Below are positions 42,541-51,601 of a stretch of DNA of 64,000 bases, piece after piece. The stretch lies in assembly GCA_014385265.1 (NCBI GenBank), contig JACRTJ010000014.1, positions 107,036 through 171,035 of the forward strand, written 5' to 3'. This DNA is from Enterocloster hominis (ex Liu et al. 2021). Its GTDB lineage: Bacteria; Bacillota; Clostridia; Lachnospirales; Lachnospiraceae. Made by a program: the position numbers and the translations under genes. The notes below the pieces were generated by a model, which did no database searches, was not told the DNA's origin, and was given only the letters and a program-made list of their open reading frames with translations. How positions within the stretch are numbered: position 1 is the first letter of the stretch; the number at the start of each line of letters is the position of its first letter.

Positions 42541-44884
42541 ATGACTATATTGGGCAAGAAACAGATGTCAGAAGAAGACATCAAATTGAATTATATTACT
42601 CCGGTCATCCTCAAGGGTTGGAAAGGTCACATTACGATGGAGACCAAGATCACAGATGGTCGAATCAACATCAGGGGAAATTATTGTGGCTCGCAGTAAG
42701 CCTAAGTTTGCCGATTATATGCTTTACCTCAACGACGGAAAGCCTATTGTTGTTGTTGAAGCGAAAGACAACAACCATTCTGTATCCCACGGCTTACAGC
42801 AAGCGATGACCTACGCTCAGATGATGGACTTGCCGTTTGCTTATTCCTCAAACGGAGATGCTTTCTATGAGCATGACTTCCTGACCGGACAGGAACAGCA
42901 GATTGCTTTAGATAAGTTCCCGACACAGGAGGAGCTTGTGGCGAGATATTACGCTGAGTTGAATGATGGCAAGGGTATTTCCGATACGGAAAAGAAAATT
43001 GTCTCGCAGCCGTATTATTCTTCTCAAAGTACATATCCTCCACGCTACTATCAGAGAAACGCAGTTAATAGAACTGTTGAAGCCATCGCCAGAGGACAGC
43101 AGAGATTACTACTTGTCATGGCAACGGGTACAGGCAAAACATATACTGCTTTCCAGATTGTCTATCGCCTGCTCCGTTCTGACCTCAAAAAGAGAATCCT
43201 GTATCTGGCTGACAGAAATATTCTTGTTGACCAGAGTATTTTGCAGGACTTTGCACCGCTTGAAAAGACCATTTACAAAGTGGACTTCTCCGACAAGGAA
43301 TGTCTGAGCAAGATTGCATCCCATGAAGTAAACTTTGCCCTCTATCACCAGATGGTCGGACAGAACGATGAGGAACACTTTAGACAAATTCCTGCCGAAT
43401 ATTTTGACCTCATTATTGTGGATGAGTGTCACCGTGGAAGTGCCAAGGAAGACAGCAACTGGCGTAAAGTTCTGGAGTATTTTTCTTCTGCGACCCAAAT
43501 CGGTATGACAGCAACACCCAAGGAGAGCGAGAAAGTATCGAACATAGATTATTTTGGAGACCCTGTTTACATCTATAGCTTGAAGCAAGGTATTGAAGAC
43601 GGCTTCCTTGCTCCGTTCAAGGTTATCAATATCACAACCAATATCGGTGACGGATGGAGACCGTACAAAGGTCAAACCGACATCTACGGCAACGAGATTG
43701 AAGACCGTATTTATAACAACAGGGACTACGATTACAGTATCATTCTCCAAGACCGTATTGACGAGGTTGCAAGGGAGATCACCGAATATCTGAAAAGCAC
43801 CGACAGGATGCAGAAAACCATTGTGTTCTGCGCTTCCGAAGATCATGCCGAGCGCATGAGAATTGCCCTAATCAACCATAACGCTGACATGGTTAAAGAG
43901 AATCCGGACTACTGCGTAAGAATCACCGGTTCCGATGTTTATGGCAAGTCCAAACTTGACTATTTCATCTCCGTGTCCAGCCCTTATCCGGTTATCGCTA
44001 CGACATCCGAACTGCTTTCCACCGGAGCCGACTGCAAAATGACAAAGTTGATTGTCCTGGACAAGACGGTTGAGAGTATGACCACCTTTAAGCAGATCAT
44101 CGGTCGTGGAACCCGTATCAGAGAAAAGGACGGCAAGACGCATTTTGTCGTTATGGACTTTAGAAACGTGACGAGACTCTTTACCGACCCCGATTGGGAC
44201 GGTCCTATTGAACAGGACGAAGGCTTCCAACACGGTGGTGGAGGAAACAAGCCGAAAGGCGGCGGTCATGGTGGCGGAGGAAAAGAACCTCCTGTTGCCC
44301 CCGTTGAAACTCCTATCGTCGATAAAGACGGATGTAGAGTGAAAATTATCAATAAGATCGTTTCTGTTTATGATGCCAACGGCAAACTGCTCCGACAGGA
44401 AGATATTATTGACTACACAAGAACCAACATCAAGGGCGAGTATGCTTCTCTGTCTGACTTCATCCACAAGTGGAAAGCATCGGATAAGAAAAAAACTATC
44501 GAACAGTCCTTTATGGCAATGGGCATTGATTTGAAAGCGCTGAAAGCAGACCAGGGAATGTCCGATGTAGATGATTTCGATTTCATCTGCTATGTGGCAT
44601 ACGGCAAGAAACCGCTGACGAGAAAAGAGCGAGCAAACAACGTGAAAAAGAAAGACTTCTTCAGCAAGTATTCTGCCGAAGCACAGGCAGTCCTCTCTAT
44701 TCTCTTGGACAAGTATATGAACCAAGGCATTACCGAGGTTGAGGACATCAAGGTTCTGTCTCTTGCGGATTTTGCCGAATTTGGAAAGCCTGCAAAGATC
44801 GTAAAGCTGTTTGGCGGCAAGGCGCTATATGAAGCGGCTATAAAGGAGCTTGAAGCGCACATTTATGAATTAGAGGTAAGTTGA
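42541..44884 (+). pseudogene. hsdR: Type I restriction enzyme subunit R, frameshifted near the start
   Basis: The HsdR reading starts at ATG 42541 with AGGAGG upstream (MTILGKKQMSEEDIKLNYI, DGRINI), but the frame ends at TAA 42697-42699. The rest is open in the +1 frame from about 42656 onwards. Removing one G from GGGG at 42674-42677 restores one frame of about 780 residues with normal spacing to KPKFADYMLY. The remainder has the PD-(D/E)xK nuclease part (VVEAKDNNHS), the helicase motifs ATGTGKT, VDECHRGS, TATPKES and the C-terminal domain. A downstream start could give a shortened protein without the first part of the nuclease domain. It may be inactive, or the frameshift may be a sequencing error. 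Confidence 0.85.
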
Positions 44885-44886
44885 CT

Positions 44887-46407
44887 ATGGCGATGCAGTC
44901 AGGTTTTATAAAAAGAATCCGTGATATTATGCGTATGGACGCAGGTATCAACGGCGATGCTCAGCGAATTGAGCAGATGGTATGGATGCTTTTCTTGAAA
45001 GTATACGATGCCAAAGAAGATGACTGGGAACTGAACGAGGATGACTACGAATCCATCATTCCGGAAGACCTCAGATGGAGAAATTGGGCGAAAGCAGACA
45101 GCAACGGTCACGCTATGACCGGAGACAAGCTACTGAACTTCGTCAACAATACTTTGTTCCCCGTGCTGAAAGGCAATGATGTAAAAGAAGGAGACACGAT
45201 TATCTATGAGGGTATCAAGGTTACACCCGATACTCCGATTAAGAAAGCAATCGTGAAATCAACCTTTGAGGATGCCAACAACTATATGAAGGACGGCGTT
45301 TATCTCCGTCAAGTCATTGATGTTATTGATGAAATCGAATTTGATGACGTCAAGGAAAGTCATGCTTTCGGTTTTGCGTATGAGGAAATGCTGCGTGAAT
45401 TGCAGTCTGCCGGTTCTTCCGGTGAATTTTACACGCCAAGAGCTGTTACGGAGTTTATGGCTCTGATGATCAAGCCGAAGCTTGGTGAAAAAATGGCAGA
45501 CTTCGCTTGCGGTACGGGAGGCTTCATCACTTCCTGGCTGGGGCAGTTATCCAAACAAGTAACCGATACTTCTACTCAAAAGCAGCTTGACGATAGTATT
45601 TACGGTATCGAGAAAAAGCCGTTCCCGTATCTGCTCTGTGTGACCAATATGCTGCTGCATGACATTGAAGTTCCCAACATCTACCACATGAACTCGTTGA
45701 AGCATAATCTGCTTGATTATACGGATGCAGATAAGTTCGACGTTATCTTGATGAACCCTCCGTATGGCGGACATGAGGACAAGTCTATTCAAGGCTTCTT
45801 CCCCGATGATCTGGCAAGCTCAGAGACAGCCGATCTGTTTATGTCGGTGATCCTGTACCGTTTGAAGAAAAACGGCAGAGCTGCCGTTGTCGTTCCAGAT
45901 GGATTCCTTTTCGGTCTGGACAATGCAAAAGTGAACATCAAGAAAAAGCTCATTGGCGAGTTTAATTTGCACACGGTGATAAGACTGCCCGGCTCTGTGT
46001 TCAGCCCCTATACTTCCATTACCACCAATCTGTTGTTCTTCGATAACACAAAACCGACAACAGAAACGTGGTTCTACAGAGTGGATATTCCGTCCGACAG
46101 AAAGCACTTTTCCAAGACCAAGCCGATGGAATTAAAGCACTTTGATGATTGTATTGCTTGGTGGAACAACAGAGAGGTAATTCCCGACGGCGAATACTTT
46201 AAGGCGCAGAAGTTTACTGCTGATTATTTGCTGAATGAACAGGGATGCAATATTGACCTTTGCGGCTATCCTCACGAGGAAGAAGAAGTTCTCGATCCTC
46301 TGGATACGATCAGAGAGTATCAGGAGAGGAGAACGACCCTCAATGCCGAGATCGACAAGGTGCTTGCAGAGCTGGAAGCATTGCTGCCGGGAGGTGTAAC
46401 CGAATGA
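44887..46407 (+). CDS. hsdM: Type I restriction-modification DNA methyltransferase subunit
   Basis: A 506-residue N6-adenine methyltransferase subunit. The N-terminal helical domain (FIKRIRDIMRMDAGINGDAQRIEQM) precedes the catalytic domain with the SAM motif FACGTGGF and the catalytic NPPYGG (VILMNPPYGGHED). The length is typical for HsdM. It begins 2 bases after the hsdR stop, with AGAGGTAAG as ribosome site, and ends overlapping hsdS by 4 bases. Together with HsdS it methylates host DNA. Confidence 0.93.
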   Translation: MAMQSGFIKRIRDIMRMDAGINGDAQRIEQMVWMLFLKVYDAKEDDWELNEDDYESIIPEDLRWRNWAKADSNGHAMTGDKLLNFVNNTLFPVLKGNDVKEGDTIIYEGIKVTPDTPIKKAIVKSTFEDANNYMKDGVYLRQVIDVIDEIEFDDVKESHAFGFAYEEMLRELQSAGSSGEFYTPRAVTEFMALMIKPKLGEKMADFACGTGGFITSWLGQLSKQVTDTSTQKQLDDSIYGIEKKPFPYLLCVTNMLLHDIEVPNIYHMNSLKHNLLDYTDADKFDVILMNPPYGGHEDKSIQGFFPDDLASSETADLFMSVILYRLKKNGRAAVVVPDGFLFGLDNAKVNIKKKLIGEFNLHTVIRLPGSVFSPYTSITTNLLFFDNTKPTTETWFYRVDIPSDRKHFSKTKPMELKHFDDCIAWWNNREVIPDGEYFKAQKFTADYLLNEQGCNIDLCGYPHEEEEVLDPLDTIREYQERRTTLNAEIDKVLAELEALLPGGVTE

Positions 46408-47882
46408 CCCCCGAACAATTAAAGGCAAGTATTCTGAAGTACGCTATGCAAGGCAAGCTCGTTGAGCAAAGAGCGGAAGAAGGAACTGCTGAAGAACTTT
46501 ATCAGCGAATGCAGACAGATAAGCAAACGCTGATTAGAGAAAAGAAAATAAAAAATGAAAAGCCTTTAGCAGATATTATCGACGATGAGATTCCTTTTGA
46601 TATTCCGGAAAGTTGGAAATGGGTTAAAGTTGGTAATGTTGGTTCGTGGAGTGCTGGAGCGACACCTCCAAGGACGAATCCAGCATATTACGGTGGTTCT
46701 ATCCCTTGGTTGAAAACAGGCGACTTGAATGACGGATTTATAAAGGAAGTCCCCGAATACATTACAGACTTAGCTCTGGAAAAAACTTCTGTAAGGCTCA
46801 ATCCGATTGGTTCTGTTCTCATGGCTATGTATGGAGCAACGATAGGTAAGCTCGGCATATTAGAAATTCCGGTTACAACAAACCAAGCTTGCTGCGCTTG
46901 CATCCCATACGCAGGAATGAATAATAAGTATTTGTTCTATTATTTGATGTCTATGCGTCAATCATACATCGGAATGGCGGAAGGTGGAGCGCAACCCAAT
47001 ATATCGAAAGAAAAAATCGTGAACTCACTACTTCCTCTCCCTCCTGTTGAAGAACAACTCCGAATAGTTGCCAAGATAGAGGAACTTCTCACGTATGTTG
47101 ACCGTTATGCCGAAGCCTATGAAAAGCTGGAACAGTTTAACGCCAAGTTTCCAGAGGACATGAAGAAGTCAATTCTTCAATACGCCATTCAAGGTAAACT
47201 CGTAGAGCAAAGCCCGGAAGAAGGAACAGGCGAAGAACTGTACCGTCAGATTCAGACAGAAAAACAGCGGCTGATCAAAGGAGGCAAAATCAAAAAGGAA
47301 AAGCCATTGCCTGAAATTACAGAGGACGAGATTCCTTTTGATATTCCGGAGAATTGGAAGTGGGTTAGACTATCTCAGATTGCAATATTGGAAAATGGAG
47401 ACCGTAGTGGCAAATATCCTGTTGAGAAAGATTATGTTGAATTTGGAGTACCATTTTTCGGAGCAAAAGATATGAGCGATGCGGTAATGTCATTCGATAA
47501 TGTACGCTACATATCTGAGGAAAAGTTTGCTGAGCTTGGGAACGGCAAATTGCAAGACAAGGACTTTATTTGTTTACTGCGTGGTTCGGTCGGTAAGTGT
47601 GCATTGTTTATTGCGGACGAACGTCACCATACAGGATTTATTTGTGCTCAAATGGTTATTATTCGATGCATAAATATAGAGATTTGTCATTATTTAGCAA
47701 GTTTTTTAACTTCCCCATTTTACCTCAGGTATATTGATTCTAAGGTGACAGGGACGGCTGTGAGACAATTGCCTGCAAAAGAATTGGGGAATGTTTTGAT
47801 TCCTCTCCCTCCCCTTGCCGAACAAAAACGTATCGTTGCCAAACTGGAAGAAATCCTGCCGTTGTGTGAGCGGCTGAAATGA
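46404..47882 (+). CDS. hsdS: Type I restriction-modification specificity subunit
   Basis: A 492-residue HsdS with two target recognition domains. The architecture is a clear internal repeat: the stretch around residues 1-75 (LKASILKYAMQGKLVEQ ... DEIPFDIPESWKWV) recurs near residues 250-325 (MKKSILQYAIQGKLVEQ ... DEIPFDIPENWKWV). Each is followed by a variable recognition domain and a helical spacer (LPPVEEQLRIVAKIEELL, LPPLAEQKRIVAKLEEIL). The start ATG lies in the overlap ATGA with hsdM; the longer upstream frame is excluded by that. It determines the two halves of the target sequence. Confidence 0.93.
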   Translation: MTPEQLKASILKYAMQGKLVEQRAEEGTAEELYQRMQTDKQTLIREKKIKNEKPLADIIDDEIPFDIPESWKWVKVGNVGSWSAGATPPRTNPAYYGGSIPWLKTGDLNDGFIKEVPEYITDLALEKTSVRLNPIGSVLMAMYGATIGKLGILEIPVTTNQACCACIPYAGMNNKYLFYYLMSMRQSYIGMAEGGAQPNISKEKIVNSLLPLPPVEEQLRIVAKIEELLTYVDRYAEAYEKLEQFNAKFPEDMKKSILQYAIQGKLVEQSPEEGTGEELYRQIQTEKQRLIKGGKIKKEKPLPEITEDEIPFDIPENWKWVRLSQIAILENGDRSGKYPVEKDYVEFGVPFFGAKDMSDAVMSFDNVRYISEEKFAELGNGKLQDKDFICLLRGSVGKCALFIADERHHTGFICAQMVIIRCINIEICHYLASFLTSPFYLRYIDSKVTGTAVRQLPAKELGNVLIPLPPLAEQKRIVAKLEEILPLCERLK

Positions 47883-47883
47883 G

Positions 47884-48429
47884 GTGATTTGCCTGATCGA
47901 CCGAATAGTATATGAGATTCGTATGGCTTTGTCCCATGAGCTGTATTTATCAGCACTGGCACTTGCGCTAACATTGCCTGACACTTGTGGAAAGGCTGAA
48001 TATCCTAACGAGGATTACAACGGCGTGCGCTATAAAAACTGGTGTAGCCAATATGTCATTACAGATAGATGTGATTCTCCATACGGATATGATATGCCCT
48101 ATCTGAACGAAGAAATTATTTATAGTTTGCGTAATTGTCTGCTTCACCAAAGCACACCAAACGTAGAGAAATCAAAAATTCACGAATCTCGGTGCAAGGT
48201 TGATAAATTCGAGCTTCTCATAACCGGAGAAGATGGTGCTAACGGTGATCTAAGCATGGTCGCCTATGGTAAAGATATGAGCATAGTGCGGAGAGAACTG
48301 AAAGTACATATATCCCACTTGTGCTACATCCTTTGCACGGCGGCAGAGGACTATTACAAGAACAACAAGGAAAAATTCGATTTTATAAAGTATTCAATCG
48401 AAGACGACAGACCAAAAACTTTTTCGTGA
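47884..48429 (+). CDS. Unknown protein following hsdS
   Basis: A 181-residue protein not recognised as a named family, though its pattern is familiar from restriction and defence regions. It is helical at the N-terminus (LYLSALALALTLPDTCGK), then has YPNEDYNGVRYKNWCSQYV and a cluster of cysteines and histidines (LRNCLLHQ; HISHLCYILCTAAEDYY), suggesting a HEPN-like all-helical fold. The start is uncertain: GTG 47884 with overlap of the hsdS end region, or ATG 47923. It directly follows hsdS and is probably cotranscribed, which makes it a candidate accessory of the system. Confidence 0.6.
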   Translation: MICLIDRIVYEIRMALSHELYLSALALALTLPDTCGKAEYPNEDYNGVRYKNWCSQYVITDRCDSPYGYDMPYLNEEIIYSLRNCLLHQSTPNVEKSKIHESRCKVDKFELLITGEDGANGDLSMVAYGKDMSIVRRELKVHISHLCYILCTAAEDYYKNNKEKFDFIKYSIEDDRPKTFS

Positions 48430-48503
48430 AATGAACATTGCTTTCAGACAAAATACGATGCATGGATGAGCAAGACGAGGTAACCTATGATTTTTGATGG
48501 CAG

Positions 48504-49001
48504 ATGGAAATGGGAATTGAAAAAACTGTCTTGGGCAATATCTCTTTGGAAAAAGACTCCAAGCCACAGTGAATATGGGAAGTATCAGCTGAACCGGCTG
48601 TTTTATACTCTGCCACCATCCTGCGAGAAGCCATTGAAGACGAAATTGAAGCAGAGAAAGTTGCTAAAGAGCAGAACCCGACACTTCCCGAATGCAAAAT
48701 CATGAGCTGCGTAATCTCTGCTACGAAATATCCATACACCGACGAAGACGGTTGGGCTTTCCGTGGTAAAATCTGCGTATCAAGCTATTGTAAAGGACAA
48801 GTTGCCTCGCTCAAAGTGAAGGATGTGTGTAACTGGCTTTTGCATTCCTATGTTTGGGGTGTCGCAGGCTATGCAGATCAAAAAGGATTCGCCGATTTCT
48901 TGGTAGCATCTGACTTAGATAAAGAGAAATTCGTTCATTTTGTGTCATTTGACGAATGGCAGAAAGTGATGGATGTAGCTATCAAAAATGGTGCGTTTTG
49001 A
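48504..49001 (+). pseudogene. Broken gene of unknown function with in-frame TGA
   Basis: A frame of 165 codons runs from ATG 48504 to 49001 but is cut by TGA at 48570-48572 (codon 23). Coding character is good on both sides (GIEKTVLGNISLEKDSKPQ before; IWEVSAEPAVLYSATILREAI after). A different frame from ATG 48487, with a good ribosome site GAGGT, covers only the first part. A small insertion, deletion or nonsense change is the simplest view. The intact-looking second part from ATG 48702 gives 99 residues (SCVISATKYPYTDEDGWAF ...). No family recognised. Its place among restriction-linked genes suggests a dead accessory gene. Confidence 0.55.
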
Positions 49002-49057
49002 ACATCACAAACGGAATTATTCCATGCATGATTTAATAATTGAGAGGAGGATTATCA

Positions 49058-50065
49058 ATGGATCAAAATGATCGAGAACAATTTTGGCAAACATTATGTT
49101 CTTTACCCGGAAATGATATTGTGGCAGAACGAGAACAACTATTCAAATCAATAAAGTATCCTAAGCTGCTTTTTCGGTATCGTCCTGTCAGCACAAAAAG
49201 CTTGGAAGCGCTCAGAACCAACAAGCTCTATTTTTCTTCTGCAAATTATTATGATGATCCTTTTGATACCTTTCTTCACATCGACATTGAAGCGATTCGG
49301 AAAGAGTATCTAAGTGCATTCCGGACTCCTAAAAGTACAGAAGCTGTTGTCGAGAGTGTTAAATCATTGCTTGGGGGTATTCTCTCCGAGGAGCAAGTAG
49401 CGCAGTTTACGGTTGAGAATGTGACAAACGCACTTTCTCATGGACTTACTGAAAGTTTTCTGAATGCAGCACTTTCACTTCGTGATGAAGTGAAAAAAGA
49501 TACGTGGTCAGTTTGTTTCTCCGAAAATGGTTTTAATGAGGTTCTGTGGCTAAAATATGCGGATCAACACAGAGGTTTTGTGCAAATCTATGATCTTGAA
49601 AACAGCGACAACTTCTTATGTGGCAAACAGGAAAAGTGCGCTAATTGCGGAATCAAGAACTACGGAACGCCGCTATATCCGATTTATTATTCGGACACGC
49701 CTTATGATGCAACAAAATTTGCGAAATTCGTTATGCTCCGTAAAATAGCAGAGACAACCGCAACTCAGATTCCTCCAGAGCTATATGCAGGTATGGGAAG
49801 TGCTTTATGGGAACAAGAAAGAACGACTCTCATCAAAAAAGAGTGCCATAAATATGATGAAGAATGGCGAATGATCACTGGCTGCATTATGAAGCCGCCG
49901 GTTATGATGGAATGGATCCCAAGCGGTATAATTCTCGGTCTGCGAATGGACGTAGCAGAAGAAAATCTTGTTGTAAGTATGGCAAAAGAGGCCGGAATCA
50001 AAAACATTTATAAATCCTACATAAATGCTCAAAACAAGCTGGATGCTTATCTTTTGAAAGTGTAA
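49058..50065 (+). CDS. DUF2971-family protein
   Basis: A 335-residue protein with the DUF2971 pattern: KLLFRYRPVSTKSLEALRTNKLYFSSANYYDDPFD near the N-terminus, then VCFSENGFNEVLWLKYADQHRGFVQIYDL and a final part with CEYDEEWRMI-like HKYDEEWRMITG. The family's function is unknown, but it is often found in mobile and defence regions. It has two CxxC-like cysteines (CANCG). GAGAGGAGG precedes ATG 49058. It stands as the last intact gene of the island. Confidence 0.85.
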   Translation: MDQNDREQFWQTLCSLPGNDIVAEREQLFKSIKYPKLLFRYRPVSTKSLEALRTNKLYFSSANYYDDPFDTFLHIDIEAIRKEYLSAFRTPKSTEAVVESVKSLLGGILSEEQVAQFTVENVTNALSHGLTESFLNAALSLRDEVKKDTWSVCFSENGFNEVLWLKYADQHRGFVQIYDLENSDNFLCGKQEKCANCGIKNYGTPLYPIYYSDTPYDATKFAKFVMLRKIAETTATQIPPELYAGMGSALWEQERTTLIKKECHKYDEEWRMITGCIMKPPVMMEWIPSGIILGLRMDVAEENLVVSMAKEAGIKNIYKSYINAQNKLDAYLLKV

Positions 50066-50072
50066 TCTTTCC

Positions 50073-50270
50073 AGCGGAGCCATTATCGCTATTGCCCGTA
50101 TGATTCTTACTGCCATCTACCAGATGCTGTCTACTGGTGAGCAGTGGAATCCGGGCGATTTTTACAAAAGCGATATGCCTGCACCTCTGCTTGAAAAACA
50201 AAAGGCAAAGGCTATCAAACAAGCCAGGAAACTATTATTACTTCCTCCTGATGAAACATTCGCTTCTTGA
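50073..50270 (+). pseudogene. C-terminal remnant of an IS110-family transposase
   Basis: An open frame of 65 codons without its own start begins at 50073 (SGAIIAIARMILTAIYQML, then STGEQWNPGDFYKSDMPA, LLEKQKAKAIKQARK) and ends in TGA at 50268-50270. This is the typical C-terminal tail of IS110-type transposases (Transposase_20 end). The catalytic DEDD domain and the Ser domain core are missing. It is a degraded insertion sequence that marks the right side of the island. Confidence 0.72.
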
Positions 50271-50475
50271 TCTGATTTCATGACTCTATAACACTTTAAA
50301 AAGTTGTCTGCCTTAGAAAGCTTATTCAAGTGCGCCCGTTTATGGTTTTCCTCTACTTTCTTTCACACTAACGCTCCGCGGGGAATGATCCCATGGGATA
50401 AAACATTCCCGCGGGGATCGCCATGGGACGGCTTTTGGCTGACCTGGCTTTACATTTCCCCTGTTTTTCCCATTT
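50271..50475. other. Gap before the Pho box with palindromes
   Basis: No gene. It contains CCGCGGGGAATG (50376-50387) pairing with CATTCCCGCGG (50404-50414) with one bulge, and between them the perfect palindrome ATCCCATGGGAT (50388-50399). A similar block, CGCGGGGATCGCCATGGGA, follows at about 50411-50428. It could be insertion-sequence debris or an operator. Confidence 0.5.
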
Positions 50476-50480
50476 CCTTT

Positions 50481-50508
50481 TTACATAAATCTTACAAACA
50501 TGTTACCG
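50481..50508 (+). promoter_or_regulatory. Pho box of the pst operon
   Basis: Three direct repeats TTACAT (50481-50486), TTACAA (50492-50497) and TTACCG (50503-50508) with exact 11-base spacing, about 100 bases before pstS. This is the pattern bound by PhoP/PhoB in Gram-positive bacteria. A further TTACAT lies at 50450-50455, out of phase. Confidence 0.78.
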
Positions 50509-50609
50509 GATCATGGTTTTTAAAACTCTGGATCCGTGGTAAAAATTTAGTGTACATGAGAGATGAAAAAAAGAAATGGAAATGCGAAAGCAAGAGGAGG
50601 AAAATTATT

Positions 50610-51521
50610 ATGAAAACAAGAAAGATGATCATGTTCACAGGCGCAGCCATCATGGCAGCAGGAATGATGGCTGGATGCGGAAGCGATACAAAGGAGACCA
50701 CAGCGGCCCCCACAACTGCGGCAGAAACCACAAAGGAAACAGCGGCAGAGACAGAAAAGACCACAGAGGCAGCAGGCGCAGAGTTATCCGGCTCCATTTC
50801 CATGTCCGGCTCCACTTCCATGGAGAAATTTGGAAACGCCCTGGCGGAGAGCTTCATGGAGAAATATCCGGATGTGACCGTTACCGTAGAGTTTACAGGA
50901 TCCTCCGCCGGCGTGGAGGCAGCTCTTTCAGGAGCCAGCGACATCGGAAACTCCTCCAGAAACTTAAAGGATGAGGAAAAGAGCGCGGGCGCGGTGGAGA
51001 ATATCGTAGCCATTGACGGCATTGCCGTTGCGGTGGATCCCAAGAACACCGTCACAGACCTGACAAAGGACCAGCTGATCTCCATTTATACCGGAGAAGT
51101 AAAGAACTGGAGCGACCTGGGCGGTGAGAATATGCCTATCGTTGTGGTAGGCCGTGAGGCTGGTTCCGGTACAAGAGGAGCGTTTGAAGAGATCCTGGGG
51201 ATCGAGGATAAGTGCGTATACGCCAACGAGCTGGACAGCACCGGCGCTGTAATGGCAAAGGTCGCTTCCACACCGGGTGCCATCGGCTATATCTCCCTGG
51301 ATGCAGTGGATGACAGTGTCATCGCCTTAAAGCTGGAGGGCGTGGCTCCGTCTGCTGAGACCATCAAATCCGGTGAGTACTTCTTAAGCCGCCCGTTCGT
51401 AATGGCGACCAAGGGTGAGATCAGCGAGCAGAATGAGCTGGTGAAAGCGCTGTTCGACTATGTATACTCCGAAGAGGGCCAGGAGCTGGCTGCCAGCGTG
51501 GGACTGATCACCGTTAAGTAA
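50610..51521 (+). CDS. pstS: Phosphate ABC transporter, substrate-binding lipoprotein
   Basis: A 303-residue lipoprotein with lipobox MMAGC (C23), a Thr-rich linker and the PstS fold. The phosphate-binding loops are visible: SISMSGSTSMEKFG, VEFTGSSAGVEAALSGASDIGNSSR and VVGREAGSGTRGAFEEILG. ATG at 50610 has GAGGAGG directly upstream; longer upstream in-frame readings cover the Pho-box region and are not coding. First gene of pstSCAB-phoU, switched on by phosphate limitation through the box at 50481. Confidence 0.96.
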   Translation: MKTRKMIMFTGAAIMAAGMMAGCGSDTKETTAAPTTAAETTKETAAETEKTTEAAGAELSGSISMSGSTSMEKFGNALAESFMEKYPDVTVTVEFTGSSAGVEAALSGASDIGNSSRNLKDEEKSAGAVENIVAIDGIAVAVDPKNTVTDLTKDQLISIYTGEVKNWSDLGGENMPIVVVGREAGSGTRGAFEEILGIEDKCVYANELDSTGAVMAKVASTPGAIGYISLDAVDDSVIALKLEGVAPSAETIKSGEYFLSRPFVMATKGEISEQNELVKALFDYVYSEEGQELAASVGLITVK

Positions 51522-51601
51522 GGAAACTGAACGCAGAATCTAAGGGCCGGAGCTGCCGATGAAGCGGTTCCGGCCCGGTTTTTGAAGAAAGTTGAGAGAT
51601 T

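Larger units (their letters stand above)
41400..50270. mobile_element. Acquired restriction-modification island between LCP and pst genes
   Basis: This stretch is more AT-rich than both sides. It carries transposon-type genes at the left (tnpV), a type I restriction system, accessory genes of unknown role, and an IS110-type transposase tail at the right. The flanks (LCP gene, pst operon) read as ordinary chromosome. Exact ends were not fixed, since no clear target duplication was seen. Confidence 0.6.

Noticed and set aside
42674..42677. GGGG in hsdR as a phase-variable tract
   Set aside because: Four bases are too few for programmed slippage; a simple mutation or sequencing error is more likely.
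42522..42809. Separate small gene overlapping the hsdR start
   Set aside because: The translated sequence has no coding character and hsdR reading in the other frames explains the region.
48570..48572. TGA as a selenocysteine codon
   Set aside because: No selenoprotein-like context, no clear stem-loop directly downstream, and the surrounding residues look like a small insertion.
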